64,000 nt of DNA from NCBI RefSeq assembly GCF_003065605.1, contig NZ_CP026952.1, positions 2,108,001 to 2,172,000 of the forward strand, in the 5' to 3' direction. Origin of the DNA: Aeromicrobium chenweiae (GTDB taxonomy: Bacteria > Actinomycetota > Actinomycetes > Propionibacteriales > Nocardioidaceae). Made by a program: the position numbers and the translations under genes. Of the stretch, positions 50,587-59,552 are shown one piece after another; position 1 is the stretch's first letter, and each line of letters opens with the position of its first letter. Under the pieces are notes generated by a model that was given only the letters and a program-made list of their open reading frames with translations, was not told the DNA's origin and ran no database searches.

Positions 50587-52146
50587 ATGAACAAGACCCT
50601 CGTCGGAGCCCTGGTCGCGGCAGCGCTGAGCGTGACGGCGTGCACCGCCAACGACAATGACGGCGCAGGCGACGGCGACGGCAACGGCAACGGCAACGGC
50701 GACGGCAAGGACGGGGCGGCGAAGGCGGCGGCCCGGCGGCTCGAGCGCGACGCGACGGCGGTGCAGCCCGCCTGGACCGTCGAGCGGAAGATGCTCGGCC
50801 AGCCAAAGGTCGTCGGCCGGACCGCCGTCGCGATCGTGAAGGCCCGCCAGCACGAGCTCGATCTCATCGGCGTGGACACCGCGACCGGGACGGTGCGTTG
50901 GAAGCATCCGTACAGCCCCGGCGCCCAGGCCCCCGGCTACGCGCTCTCGCCCGTGATCGCCAAGGACGAGGACGGCACCGAGTCGGTCGTCCTGCTCGAG
51001 CCGCCGCGACCGCTCAGCCTGGACAATCCTGGCCACTGGCTCACACCGATCGTGGTGCTCGACCCGGCCACCGGAAAGGAACGGTCCCGCACCCGCAACG
51101 TGTATGCCGCCACCCCGCTGGACGAGTGCGGCGACGAGGTGGACGCGTGCCTTCGTGCCTCCTACGGCGCGGGAAGGGGCTATCAGAGCCTGCGTGTGGA
51201 CCTCGGGACCGGGCGGCTCGGCGCAGACCGCAGCGGTCTGTCGACCGGCAGACGCGAGATCGCGCGGAAGGGCCTGTTCTCGAGCGACGACCGCCCCGGC
51301 GAGGTGATCGGCGTCGAGAGGGACGGCAAGACCCTCTGGACGAGCCCCGTGGAGAAGCTGGCAGGCAAGAACCGCACGACCGACATGGGCTGGTCCATTC
51401 AGTGGGACGAGAAGTCGGACCGCTACACCGGCCTCATCGGCCTCGGCATGCCGCGGGCGGTCCGCGACCGCGCCGAGGCCGGCAAGGCGTACGACTTCGA
51501 CCTGACCTGGTGGTCGCAGAACTCGTTCGACGGCAGCACGGGCAAGGTCCTTTGGCACAAGGACGGCGTCATGGCGCCGTGCTTCGGCTGGCGCGGGGAC
51601 ACCGAGGAGGAGGCGACGTCCGCCGACCCCGTGCGGTGTGCCGTCTCGGGCACCCAGCGGGTCAAGAAGGGCAGGTTCGGCACGACCGACGACGTCTCCG
51701 TGACGGTCCAGGGCTACGACCCCGCGACCGGGACGACACGCTGGTCGGCACCCGTCGCCCAGGCCGCTGGTGAAGCGTTCGTCACCGGCAAGAGCGTCGA
51801 CCTGATGACCGCTCCTGGGACGGTTGTCGTGCCGACCGCCAAGGGGCCGCGTCTCTACGAGGCCAGGACCGGCACCTCCGCCGCCATGGCACCCGGCGAC
51901 CTCTTCGCCTGCGAGGGCAAGCCCGTCGGCATCAAGTACGTCATCGCATTCGCCGCCGGTGGGAAGAACGAGTCCCGGGACCGCTACGGCGACCCGATGA
52001 TCGAGCAGTGCAGCCCGGACGGCACGGTCGTCGACAAGCCCATGACCGTCGCGACCGTCAAGGACGGCGGCCAGGAGGTGGATCCCTCGACGTACGTCAT
52101 GTCCCGGTCGTCCGGGCTCGTCGGCTACGTGCTGCCGAAGGACTGA
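50587..52146 (+). CDS. Lipoprotein with PQQ/BamB-like beta-propeller
   Basis: A 519-residue secreted lipoprotein. It has a signal peptide and lipobox LSVTAC (Cys near residue 20), then a low-complexity Asp/Asn-Gly linker encoded by GAC/AAC-GGC repeats at about 50671-50706. Repeated beta-propeller blades follow (e.g. DTATGTVRWKHPYSP, DPATGKERSRTRN, DGSTGKVLWHKDGV, DPATGTTRWSAPV). BamB-like propellers usually scaffold protein contacts; the PQQ-cofactor residues are not evident. It follows the kinase gene by 80 bases on the same strand. The function is unknown. Confidence 0.85.
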   Translation: MNKTLVGALVAAALSVTACTANDNDGAGDGDGNGNGNGDGKDGAAKAAARRLERDATAVQPAWTVERKMLGQPKVVGRTAVAIVKARQHELDLIGVDTATGTVRWKHPYSPGAQAPGYALSPVIAKDEDGTESVVLLEPPRPLSLDNPGHWLTPIVVLDPATGKERSRTRNVYAATPLDECGDEVDACLRASYGAGRGYQSLRVDLGTGRLGADRSGLSTGRREIARKGLFSSDDRPGEVIGVERDGKTLWTSPVEKLAGKNRTTDMGWSIQWDEKSDRYTGLIGLGMPRAVRDRAEAGKAYDFDLTWWSQNSFDGSTGKVLWHKDGVMAPCFGWRGDTEEEATSADPVRCAVSGTQRVKKGRFGTTDDVSVTVQGYDPATGTTRWSAPVAQAAGEAFVTGKSVDLMTAPGTVVVPTAKGPRLYEARTGTSAAMAPGDLFACEGKPVGIKYVIAFAAGGKNESRDRYGDPMIEQCSPDGTVVDKPMTVATVKDGGQEVDPSTYVMSRSSGLVGYVLPKD

Positions 52147-52153
52147 GGCCGGG

Positions 52154-53866
52154 TCAGCGGCGCGGGACGACCGGGATCGGCAGCAGCAGGGCCGCCGGCG
52201 CACCCGCGGGCACCGCCGGTCGGACGGGCGCGACCGGCTCGACCCGCACGTACGGCGCGCCCAGCGCCGGGCGCGGATCGGCCTCGCCCTTGTTGGGCCA
52301 CAGCGACATCGCCCGCTCCGACTGCGCGGTGATCGTCAGCGACGGGTTCACCCCGAGGTTCGCGGTGATGGCCGAGCCGTCGGAGATGTGCAGCCCCTCG
52401 TGCCCGAAGACGCGCTGGTAGGGGTCGATGACGCCCGCGTCCCGAGTCTCGCCGATGACGCAGCCACCCAGGAAGTGAGCGGTCAGCGGCACGCCCGCGA
52501 GCTCACCGATCGAGCTGCCGGGGTGCCCGCCGATCCGCTCGGCGATGTCCCGCGCGACGCGGTCCGCGACCGGGATGTACGGCGGGTTGGGCTCGCCGAC
52601 GCCCTGCTTGCTCGTCATCCGGCGGCCGAAGGGCCCCCGCTTGAGGTAGGTCGTGATCGAGTTGTCCAGCGACTGCATCACGAGCACGACGATCGACTGC
52701 TCGGCCCAGCGCCGTGGCTTGTGCACCCGCAGGGCACCCCGCAGGCCCAGGACCCGGTAGCCGCGGACCACCGCGCGCAGCCGTCCGCCGGGACCGGGAC
52801 GGTCCGGCAGGGCCATGTTGATGAGCGCGAGCGCGTTCGAGCCGTGCCCGTACCGGACCGGCTCGACGTGCGTGTGCTCGTCGGGGTGGAACGAGGACGT
52901 GATCGCCACGCCGGGCGTGTAGTCGGCGTCGTGGTCCGAGGAGCGCGCGGAGAGGACGGCCTCGGAGTTCGTCCGGCTCAGCTCGCCGATGCGGTCCGAC
53001 AGGTGCGGGAGCGAGCGCCGCTTGAGCCGGTGCAGGAGGTTCTGGGTGTTGAGCGCGTTGCCGGCGAAGACGACCTGGTCCGCGGTGAACGTCGCGCGAC
53101 GCAGCCGGTTGCCGGTGCGCTGGGTGCGCACCTCGTACCGGGGCGCGCCGCCCGCAGTGGCGGACGCGATCGGCCGGACGTCCGTCACGGTCGTCATCGG
53201 GTGGACCTCGGCTCCCGCGCCCTCGGCGAGGTGCAGGTAGTTCTTCACGGTCGTGTTCTTGGCGTTGTGGCGGCAGCCGGTCATGCAGGCTCCGCAGTCG
53301 ATGCAGGTGCGTCGCGCGGGACCCGCGCCGCCGAAGAACGGGTCGGGGACGTCCACGCCCGGCTCGTCCCCGAAGAGCACACCCACGTCGGAGGCGTGGA
53401 ACGTGTCGCCGACCCCGTACTCCTTCGCCAGGGTCGACATGAGGTCGTCGGCCGGGGTCGTGCCGGGGTACGCGGACACGCCGAGCATCTTCTTGGCCTG
53501 CACGTAGTGCGGCGCGAGCTCGTCCTTCCAGTCCGTGATGTGGGCCCACTGGCGGTCGCGGTAGAACGGGTCCAGCGGTTCGTAGAGCGTGTTGGCGTAG
53601 ACCAGCGACCCGCCGCCGACACCGGTGCCGCTGGCGATCAGGACATCCTTGAGCAGCGTCAGGCGCATGATGCCGAAGCAGCGCGCCCAGGGCGCCCACA
53701 TGTACCGGCTCAGGCGCCACGACGTCTGCGGCAGCTCGTCGTCGGCGAACCGGCGCCCCATCTCGAGGACACCGACGCGGTAGCCCTTCTCGGTCAGCCG
53801 GAGGGCCGCCACGCTGCCGCCGAAACCGGATCCGATCACGATCACGTCGTAGTCACGCTGAGTCAT
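52154..53866 (-). CDS. GMC-type oxidoreductase (ChoD-like, sterol/ketone oxidase)
   Basis: FAD-dependent glucose-methanol-choline oxidoreductase of 570 residues. It has the N-terminal FAD motif VIVIGSGFGGSVAALRL, and ASGTGVGGGSLVYANTLYEPL. A cysteine cluster ARRTCIDCGACMTGCRHNAKN, typical of mycobacterial ChoD, is followed by C-terminal HFLGGCVIGET and HISDGSAITANLGVNPSLTI. ChoD relatives oxidise 3-hydroxysteroids or other bulky alcohols. The ATG at 53866 follows TTGGCA-17-TAGGGT by 7 bases. It faces the TetR gene and probably shares a substrate with the adjacent BVMO. Confidence 0.9.
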   Translation of the reverse strand: MTQRDYDVIVIGSGFGGSVAALRLTEKGYRVGVLEMGRRFADDELPQTSWRLSRYMWAPWARCFGIMRLTLLKDVLIASGTGVGGGSLVYANTLYEPLDPFYRDRQWAHITDWKDELAPHYVQAKKMLGVSAYPGTTPADDLMSTLAKEYGVGDTFHASDVGVLFGDEPGVDVPDPFFGGAGPARRTCIDCGACMTGCRHNAKNTTVKNYLHLAEGAGAEVHPMTTVTDVRPIASATAGGAPRYEVRTQRTGNRLRRATFTADQVVFAGNALNTQNLLHRLKRRSLPHLSDRIGELSRTNSEAVLSARSSDHDADYTPGVAITSSFHPDEHTHVEPVRYGHGSNALALINMALPDRPGPGGRLRAVVRGYRVLGLRGALRVHKPRRWAEQSIVVLVMQSLDNSITTYLKRGPFGRRMTSKQGVGEPNPPYIPVADRVARDIAERIGGHPGSSIGELAGVPLTAHFLGGCVIGETRDAGVIDPYQRVFGHEGLHISDGSAITANLGVNPSLTITAQSERAMSLWPNKGEADPRPALGAPYVRVEPVAPVRPAVPAGAPAALLLPIPVVPRR

Positions 53867-53873
53867 GGCTCAC

Positions 53874-53916
53874 ACCCTACGGGCTTGTTGACACTCTGCC
53901 AATAGCCGACGAGACT
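53874..53916. promoter_or_regulatory. Divergent leaderless promoters with back-to-back -35 boxes
   Basis: The inverted repeat TTGACA-CTC-TGCCAA (53888-53902) supplies both -35 elements. Towards tetR: TTGACA, 17 bases, GAGACT (53911-53916), 7 bases, GTG. Towards the GMC gene (minus): TTGGCA (53902-53897), 17 bases, TAGGGT (53879-53874), 7 bases, ATG. A TetR dimer on this repeat would block both. Confidence 0.7.
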
Positions 53917-53923
53917 GTCCGTC

Positions 53924-54517
53924 GTGACCACCCGTTCGCGTCTCGCGCCCGCCGAGCGTCGTCAGCAGATCATCGACGCCGCCCGGGTGCTGTACTCCGA
54001 CCGCGCGTACGACGACGTGTCCACCGCCGAGCTCGCGGAGGCCGCCGGCGTCGCCCGCGGCCTCATCAACCACTACTTCGGCGACAAGCGCGAGCTGTTC
54101 CTCGAGGTCATGCGCGGCTCGATCCTCATGCCGACGCAGGCGCTCCCGGACTACGACGGACGCACGCTCGAGGAGCGCGCCCGGCTCACGATGGACTGGA
54201 TCCTCGACGCCGCGACGACGTACGGGCAGGCCTGGGTCGCCGCGAGCGGCGCGGCCAACCTCCACGGCGCCTCTGACGTGCAGGCCGTCGTGGACGAGGC
54301 GGACGACCGCGCGGCGCGCCTCGTGCTGGACGCGCTCGGGCTGCCGGACTCGCCGCACCTGCGCGCCCGTCTGCGACCCATGGCGGCGCTGACCAAGGCA
54401 GTCTGTCGCGAGTGGCTGCAGCGCAAGACGTACTCACGCGACGAGGCCCTCGACCTGCTCACCGACAGCGTCCTGCTGTTCGTCCACGACCACGCTCCCA
54501 CGAAGGAAGTCCCATGA
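53924..54517 (+). CDS. TetR family transcriptional regulator
   Basis: A 197-residue regulator. The N-terminal helix-turn-helix reads ERRQQIIDAARVLYSDRAYD, TAELAEAAGVARGLINHYFGDK, and the rest is an all-helical ligand domain. The GTG at 53924 follows an almost perfect promoter (TTGACA-17-GAGACT) by 7 bases. It probably represses itself and the divergent GMC oxidase, and overlaps the BVMO gene (ATGA), so it also heads that operon. The inducer is likely a substrate or intermediate of these enzymes. Confidence 0.92.
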   Translation: MTTRSRLAPAERRQQIIDAARVLYSDRAYDDVSTAELAEAAGVARGLINHYFGDKRELFLEVMRGSILMPTQALPDYDGRTLEERARLTMDWILDAATTYGQAWVAASGAANLHGASDVQAVVDEADDRAARLVLDALGLPDSPHLRARLRPMAALTKAVCREWLQRKTYSRDEALDLLTDSVLLFVHDHAPTKEVP

Positions 54518-55956
54518 CCTCGATCGGCATCATCGGATCCGGCTTCGGCGCCATCGCCGTCGCCGTCGAGCTCAAGCGCGCGGGGCACACGGACCTGCGC
54601 CTGTGGGAGCGCTCGCACGACGTCGGCGGGGTCTGGCGCGACAACACCTACCCCGGGGCGGGCTGCGACGTGCCGTCGCCGCTGTACTCGTACTCGTACG
54701 AGCCCAACTCGCAGTGGACCCGCCGCTACGCCCTGCAGGAGGAGATCCACGCGTACATCCGCGCGGTCGCCGACAAGCACGGCGTGACCCCGCTCGTGCG
54801 CTTCGGCGCCGAGGTCGTCGCGGCCGCGTGGGACGAGGACGCGGCGCACTGGGTCGTCACGTTCGCGGACCGGACCACCTCGACGGTCGACCTCCTCGTC
54901 AGCGCCGTCGGACAGCTCTCCCGGCCCAAGCTGCCCGGGATCGACGGCGTCGAGTCCTTCACCGGCACCTCATTCCACTCCGCGGAGTGGAACCACTCGT
55001 TCGACGCGAGCGGCAAGCGGGTCGCCGTGGTCGGAGCCGGGGCCAGCGCGGTCCAGTTCGTCCCCCACCTGGCGAAGGACGCCGAGCAGCTGGTGGTCTT
55101 CCAGCGCACCGCGAACTACCTGATGCCCAAGCCGGACAAGCCCTACAAGGCCTGGCACCGGGGCCTGTTCAAGGCGCTACCGGTCACGCAGCGCATCGAG
55201 CGCGGCGGCATCTGGGCGATCATGGAGCAGTTCGCACGCGGTCTCGACGAGAGGTCGAAGGTCGGCCGCATCAACAAGGCCATCGCGATGCGTCACCTCG
55301 GCAAGCACGTCACCGATCCGGTCCTGAAGGCCAAGCTGACCCCGGACTACCCCATCGGCTGCAAGCGGATCCTGTTCAGCAACGAGTTCTACCCCGCCCT
55401 CGCGCAGCCCAACGTCGACGTCGTGACCCACGGCGTCACCCGGGTCACCACCACCGGCGTGGTGGACGACGCCGGGACCGAGCACGAGGTCGACGCGATC
55501 GTCTACGGGACGGGATTCGACGCCCAGGACTTCCTGGAGTCCATCGACGTCACGGGCGTGGGCGGACAGAAGCTCGCGACGCACTGGACCGACGGCGCGC
55601 ACGCCTATCTCGGCATGTACGTCCCCGGCTTCCCGAACCTGCTCGTCACGTACGGCCCCAACACCAACCTCGGCGGGGGCTCGATCATCTACATGCTGGA
55701 GGCCCAGGCCCGGCACATGCGCCAGGTCGTCGACCGGATGGAGGCCGGCAGCTACCGGACCGTCGAGGTGACCGAGGAGGCCGAGCGGGCGTACGACCGC
55801 GACCTGACCAGCCAGCTCGACAGCTCGGTGTGGAGCTCGTGCGACAACTGGTACCGGCACCCGTCCGGACGCATCACGTCCAACTGGCCCGGGGCGACAC
55901 GCCCGTTCGCCCGGGCGACCAAGCACCTCCAGCCGGAGGCGTTCACGTGGGCGTGA
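54514..55956 (+). CDS. Class B flavoprotein (Baeyer-Villiger) monooxygenase
   Basis: FAD- and NADPH-dependent monooxygenase of 480 residues that likely inserts oxygen next to a ketone. It has FAD motif IGIIGSGFGAIAVAVEL at the N-terminus, the BVMO fingerprint FTGTSFHSAEWN (FxGxxxHxxxW), and NADPH Rossmann motif VAVVGAGASAVQF. Its place after TetR and opposite a ChoD-like oxidase suggests oxidation of a cyclic alcohol to a ketone and then to a lactone or ester. Steroid ketones are one possibility, but the substrate is not defined. Confidence 0.92.
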   Translation: MTSIGIIGSGFGAIAVAVELKRAGHTDLRLWERSHDVGGVWRDNTYPGAGCDVPSPLYSYSYEPNSQWTRRYALQEEIHAYIRAVADKHGVTPLVRFGAEVVAAAWDEDAAHWVVTFADRTTSTVDLLVSAVGQLSRPKLPGIDGVESFTGTSFHSAEWNHSFDASGKRVAVVGAGASAVQFVPHLAKDAEQLVVFQRTANYLMPKPDKPYKAWHRGLFKALPVTQRIERGGIWAIMEQFARGLDERSKVGRINKAIAMRHLGKHVTDPVLKAKLTPDYPIGCKRILFSNEFYPALAQPNVDVVTHGVTRVTTTGVVDDAGTEHEVDAIVYGTGFDAQDFLESIDVTGVGGQKLATHWTDGAHAYLGMYVPGFPNLLVTYGPNTNLGGGSIIYMLEAQARHMRQVVDRMEAGSYRTVEVTEEAERAYDRDLTSQLDSSVWSSCDNWYRHPSGRITSNWPGATRPFARATKHLQPEAFTWA

Positions 55957-56552
55957 ACGCGTACCCGGCCGAGCCGTGGGACCTGCACGGCCACGCGTAC
56001 ATCGGCGTGTGGCTGGTGCCGGTCAAGGACCTGCCGGCGCCGCACTCGTCCGCGACCCGGCCGATCACCCTGTTCGGGCGCGGCATCGTCTCGGCGGCGT
56101 TCTTCGTCTACGAGCAGCCGAGCCCGTTGACGTACGACGAGATCATGTCCACCGTGCTCGTCCGCCAGGGCTGGCGACCGCGTGTGTCGATCACCCACAT
56201 CTGGGTCAACAGCCCCGCGTCCCGCGACGGGGGACGTGAGCTGTGGGCCATCCCCAAGGAGCTCGCGGACTTCTCGGTCGTGCCGCACCGGTCGTACGAC
56301 GCCGACGGCATCGGGTCGCTGGACGTGCCACGGGTGCGACGGCTGCCCTTCGGGGTCCCCCTCGGGTTCCGGATCGCCCAGGACCGCGCCGGGACGCTGC
56401 AGGTCTCCCCCGTCCGCGGCCGGATCCGGCTCGGGGTCGCCCGTGGACGCTGGTCGTTCTCCCCAGGCGGCCCGATCGGGTTCCTGGCCGGTCGACGCCC
56501 GCTGCTCACGCTCGCGGCGCGGCCGTTCCGCCTGCTGTTCGGCAGCCGCTGA
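55947..56552 (+). CDS. Acetoacetate decarboxylase-like protein
   Basis: A 201-residue protein of the acetoacetate decarboxylase fold. The region RELWAIPKELADF resembles the E-x-W-x-x-P-K segment near the catalytic lysine, though only one Lys is present where true decarboxylases have a Lys-Lys pair. Many such proteins carry out other reactions on keto acids. The GTG at 55947 overlaps the BVMO stop and has GGAGG 7 bases upstream; a second GTG at 55953 would also overlap. Its place behind the BVMO suggests processing of a cleavage product. Confidence 0.78.
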   Translation: MGVNAYPAEPWDLHGHAYIGVWLVPVKDLPAPHSSATRPITLFGRGIVSAAFFVYEQPSPLTYDEIMSTVLVRQGWRPRVSITHIWVNSPASRDGGRELWAIPKELADFSVVPHRSYDADGIGSLDVPRVRRLPFGVPLGFRIAQDRAGTLQVSPVRGRIRLGVARGRWSFSPGGPIGFLAGRRPLLTLAARPFRLLFGSR

Positions 56553-56559
56553 GCCGCAC

Positions 56560-56565
56560 TACCCT
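56560..56565 (+). promoter_or_regulatory. Candidate leaderless -10 of the small lipoprotein gene
   Basis: TACCCT, 6 bases, ATG. A GAGGG between them is too close to serve as a normal ribosome-binding site. Confidence 0.35.
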
Positions 56566-56571
56566 CGAGGG

Positions 56572-56973
56572 ATGCGTCGACTTGTGATCCTGACCGCGAC
56601 CGCCCTCCTGCTCGCCGGCTGCACGTCGGGCGGGGACGACTCGTCGTCCGACGGCGCCCGTGGCGGTGACACCGAGACGAAGAAGCCCGGGAAGCCGTCC
56701 GCGACCCGGACGACACCGACCCCCAGCGGTCCGGCGTGTGCCGACGTCTGGAAGGCCGGCGCGACCCTGCCCAAGGACTACGCGCAGTGCGTGCAGGACG
56801 GCGAGCCCGGCCCGCAGGACGAGACACCGTGCCGGGACGGCTCGACCCTGGTGATCTTCGACGACACCCTGTATGCGGTGACCGGCGGCAGGATCGTGGA
56901 GCCCGACGTGTCGCCGCTGCAGGACACCGAGGAGTTCGGCGCCGCGTTCAGCGCGTGCACCGGCGAGGAGTGA
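56572..56973 (+). CDS. Small secreted lipoprotein
   Basis: A 133-residue protein with signal peptide and lipobox LLLAGC (Cys near residue 17), a Ser/Thr/Pro-rich linker, and a short folded part with four cysteines (GPACADVW, YAQCVQDG, TPCRDGS, FSACTGEE). Those suggest two disulfides. The family is unknown. It converges on the sigma factor gene with only 3 bases between the stop codons, and no terminator is visible. Confidence 0.8.
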   Translation: MRRLVILTATALLLAGCTSGGDDSSSDGARGGDTETKKPGKPSATRTTPTPSGPACADVWKAGATLPKDYAQCVQDGEPGPQDETPCRDGSTLVIFDDTLYAVTGGRIVEPDVSPLQDTEEFGAAFSACTGEE

Positions 56974-56976
56974 GCG

Positions 56977-58377
56977 CTACTCCCCCGCGACGCCCAGGAC
57001 CGTCTCGAGGACCCGTGTCGTCCTCGGCGCCGCCTCCCTGAGGCGGTCGGTGACGTCCTGCGTGGAGAGCGCGACGGGACCGACCGAGACGTCGAGTCTC
57101 CGCGAGCCGGCTGCGACCTTCGCCACCCCGACGTCGAGACCCGGCGACGACACCGGCTTCGCGCCGTCCGTCGCAGGCACGGACGGCGCGACTGACGGCG
57201 TGGTCCGTGCGACCGACGGCGCGGTCGGTGCGACGCCGCTCGGCGCAGGGACGGACGTCGCCGGCGCGGGGGCCACGGCACGCGCGGAGGTCGCGACCCG
57301 TGCCCTGAGCGGGAGCACCGTGGCCGAGTCGACCGTGGGCGCGGCCGCCGCACGGGAGGCGCCCACCCCGGCGGGAGCGGGACGGGTCGGGACGGCGGCG
57401 GCGCGGTCGTCCGTCGCCGTCGGCTGCGACGGCCAGCCCGACGGCACGGACACGGCGAGCACCGCGGCACCGGTCGCGACAGCCGCCGTCGCCGGCGCGG
57501 CGACGGCCACGAGCGCCCCCTTGGCTGCGGCGAGGAGCTGGGCGGTGGCTCCGCTCGAGACGGCCAGGGCCACGCCCCCGCCGGCGACGACACCGAGTGC
57601 GACGGGCGCACCGGTCGCGCCGACCTCGCGGTTGACCTCCTGCAGGTCGAGGTAGACCGCCATGCACGCCTCGCAGGTCTCCAGGTGCGCGTGCACCTTC
57701 TCCTGCTCGCGCCGGGTGGCGGTGCGCCGGACCACGGCGGCCAGGTGCTCGCGGACGACCTGGCAGCTGCGGCCGCCGGACTCGTCGTCCGCGCTGACGT
57801 GCTGCTGCAGGTAGGCGTCCCGCAGGCCCGCACGGGCCCGGTACACCAGCGCGGACACGCTGTTGGGCTTCAGGCCCAGGGCGTCGGCGAGCTCGTTCGG
57901 CTTGCGGCCCTCGACGTCCAGGTGCCACAGGACGGTGCGCCAGCGCTCGGGCAGCGACTCGTAGGCGGCACGGACCGCGGTCTTCTCGAAGTCGTCCAGG
58001 TCGCCGGCCCCGAACGGCACCGCACTGTCGATGACGGTGTCGTCGTCCGTCGGCACGACCCGCTTGACGGCCTTGGCGCGACGGCCGCACTCGTGGCGGA
58101 TCGCGGTGAACAAATAGGCGCGGAACGCGCTGTCCGGGCCCTTGCCACGCTGCAGCAGCCCGAGGATCTGCGCGAACGCGTCCGCGACGACGTCGTCGGA
58201 CTCCTCTCGCTGACCGAGGTGACGCGCCAGGCGCCGGGCGCTGTAGACGTACCGGTCGTAGAGCACCGCGTACGCCTCGTTGCTCCCCTGCCGGGTCAGC
58301 TCGACGAGCGCGCCGTCCTCGAGGTCGTCGAGCGTCATGTCGAGGTCGAGCGCACGCACCAGATCGTGTTCAGCCAT
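56977..58377 (-). CDS. ECF sigma factor fused to a zinc-finger and membrane region
   Basis: A 466-residue ECF-type sigma factor. Region 2 spans ~30-100 (AYAVLYDRYVYSARRLARHL, DDVVADAFAQILGLLQ) and region 4 ~140-190 (LPERWRTVLWHLDVEGRKPNELA, cited in part). A zinc-binding anti-sigma-like motif HLETCEACMAVYLDL follows (His231, Cys235, Cys238), then one or two hydrophobic segments (257-275, 286-310) and a Pro/Ala/Thr-rich extracytoplasmic-type tail. The sigma and anti-sigma functions are thus in one membrane-bound chain; release would need proteolysis or a conformational change. The ATG at 58377 has AGGGG upstream. It is divergent from an ABC exporter. Confidence 0.88.
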   Translation of the reverse strand: MAEHDLVRALDLDMTLDDLEDGALVELTRQGSNEAYAVLYDRYVYSARRLARHLGQREESDDVVADAFAQILGLLQRGKGPDSAFRAYLFTAIRHECGRRAKAVKRVVPTDDDTVIDSAVPFGAGDLDDFEKTAVRAAYESLPERWRTVLWHLDVEGRKPNELADALGLKPNSVSALVYRARAGLRDAYLQQHVSADDESGGRSCQVVREHLAAVVRRTATRREQEKVHAHLETCEACMAVYLDLQEVNREVGATGAPVALGVVAGGGVALAVSSGATAQLLAAAKGALVAVAAPATAAVATGAAVLAVSVPSGWPSQPTATDDRAAAVPTRPAPAGVGASRAAAAPTVDSATVLPLRARVATSARAVAPAPATSVPAPSGVAPTAPSVARTTPSVAPSVPATDGAKPVSSPGLDVGVAKVAAGSRRLDVSVGPVALSTQDVTDRLREAAPRTTRVLETVLGVAGE

Positions 58378-58436
58378 CGCAAGTACTTTCCCCTGGAAGT
58401 GAGGCTCGGACGGGGTGGTGTCGTCGCCTCGTGTAA

Positions 58437-58493
58437 CCACAAGTTGCAGCCAGAAAGATACTGGCACGTAACTTGTGGGGCCGCCGGGGAACT
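58437..58493. promoter_or_regulatory. Nested inverted repeat and candidate ECF promoters between sigma and ABC genes
   Basis: Arms CCACAAGTT and AACTTGTGG (9 bp) at 58437-58445 and 58470-58478 enclose GCCAG/CTGGC. Each strand thus carries an AACTTGT element: on minus as GCAACTT, with CGACG about 14 bases on, and on plus as GTAACTT. Further on the plus strand GGAACT (58488-58493), 17 bases, CAGTCC resembles a classical ECF promoter for the ABC operon. Confidence 0.5.
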
Positions 58494-58625
58494 CCCTGTG
58501 ATCCGGCCCTCAGTCCGGCGAGCGGAGCCCCCTGCGAAACCGGGACCGATGCCCCTGCCGAGGGCCACCACCCGACGGCAGGGTGCAGAGCAAGACCGCG
58601 GACGACACTGGGAGGGACGACGGCG

Positions 58626-59552
58626 ATGCCTCCCGAAGCAGAGCAGGACATGCCCGCCGTGCGCACGCGCGGGCTGGTCAAGACGTTCGGCTCGTTCCGG
58701 GCACTGGACGGCCTCGACCTGGAGGTGCGGCCCGGCGAGGTCCACGGATTCCTCGGACCCAACGGAGCCGGCAAGTCGACCACCATCCGGGTCCTGCTCG
58801 GTCTGCTGCGGGCCAACGGCGGCACGGCGCAGCTGCTGGGAGGCGATCCGTGGCGAGACGTCGTGGACCTGCACCGCCGGCTCGCCTACGTCCCGGGTGA
58901 CGTCGTGCTGTGGCCGGCACTGTCCGGAGGCGAGGCCATCGACCTGCTGGGCAGGCTACGAGGAGGTCTCGACGAGACCAGGCGGGCTGCGCTCGTCGAG
59001 CGGTTCGAGCTCGACCCGACCAAACGTGGCCGCCAGTACTCCAAGGGCAACCGCCAGAAGGTCGCCATCGTGGCCGCCCTCTCCTCCGACGTCGAGCTCC
59101 TGATCCTGGACGAGCCCACCTCGGGCCTGGACCCGCTCATGGAGGCGGTCTTCCAGGACGAGATCGCGCGGGTCAAGGCGACGGGTACGACGATCCTGCT
59201 GTCCAGCCACATCATGAGCGAGGTCGAGGCGCTCGCCGACCGCGTCAGCATCATCCGGGCCGGCACGATCGTGCAGACCGGCACGCTCGAGGACCTGCGA
59301 GGGCAGACCACGGTCGCGGTGACGGCGACGCTCGGTCGCCCTCCCGGCGATCTCTCGGCTCTGGGCGTCTTCCGAGAGGCGTCCATCCACCACGGGCGGT
59401 TCACCGGCAGCGTCGCGTCCCCCCGTGTCAGCGACGCGATGGCGGCCCTGCTGCCGTACGACGTGACCGGCCTGACCGTCACCCCGCCCTCCCTCGAGCA
59501 GCTGTTCCTCGAGCAGTACGTGACGGCGCCGTCCGGTCGAGCCGGGCGATGA
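58626..59552 (+). CDS. ABC transporter ATP-binding protein (exporter)
   Basis: ABC-2 type exporter ATPase of 308 residues. Walker A GFLGPNGAGKSTTIRVLLG is near residue 43, Walker B LLILDEPTSGLDPLME and the H-loop STTILLSSHIMSEVE region (TTILLSSHIMSEVE) follow. The signature motif is the unusual YSKGNRQKVAIVAAL in place of LSGGQ. A ~100-residue C-terminal domain is of the drug/antibiotic exporter type. The ATG at 58626 has GGAGGG 9 bases upstream. It overlaps the permease gene (ATGA). The substrate is unknown; possibly antibiotics or envelope-active compounds. Confidence 0.92.
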   Translation: MPPEAEQDMPAVRTRGLVKTFGSFRALDGLDLEVRPGEVHGFLGPNGAGKSTTIRVLLGLLRANGGTAQLLGGDPWRDVVDLHRRLAYVPGDVVLWPALSGGEAIDLLGRLRGGLDETRRAALVERFELDPTKRGRQYSKGNRQKVAIVAALSSDVELLILDEPTSGLDPLMEAVFQDEIARVKATGTTILLSSHIMSEVEALADRVSIIRAGTIVQTGTLEDLRGQTTVAVTATLGRPPGDLSALGVFREASIHHGRFTGSVASPRVSDAMAALLPYDVTGLTVTPPSLEQLFLEQYVTAPSGRAGR

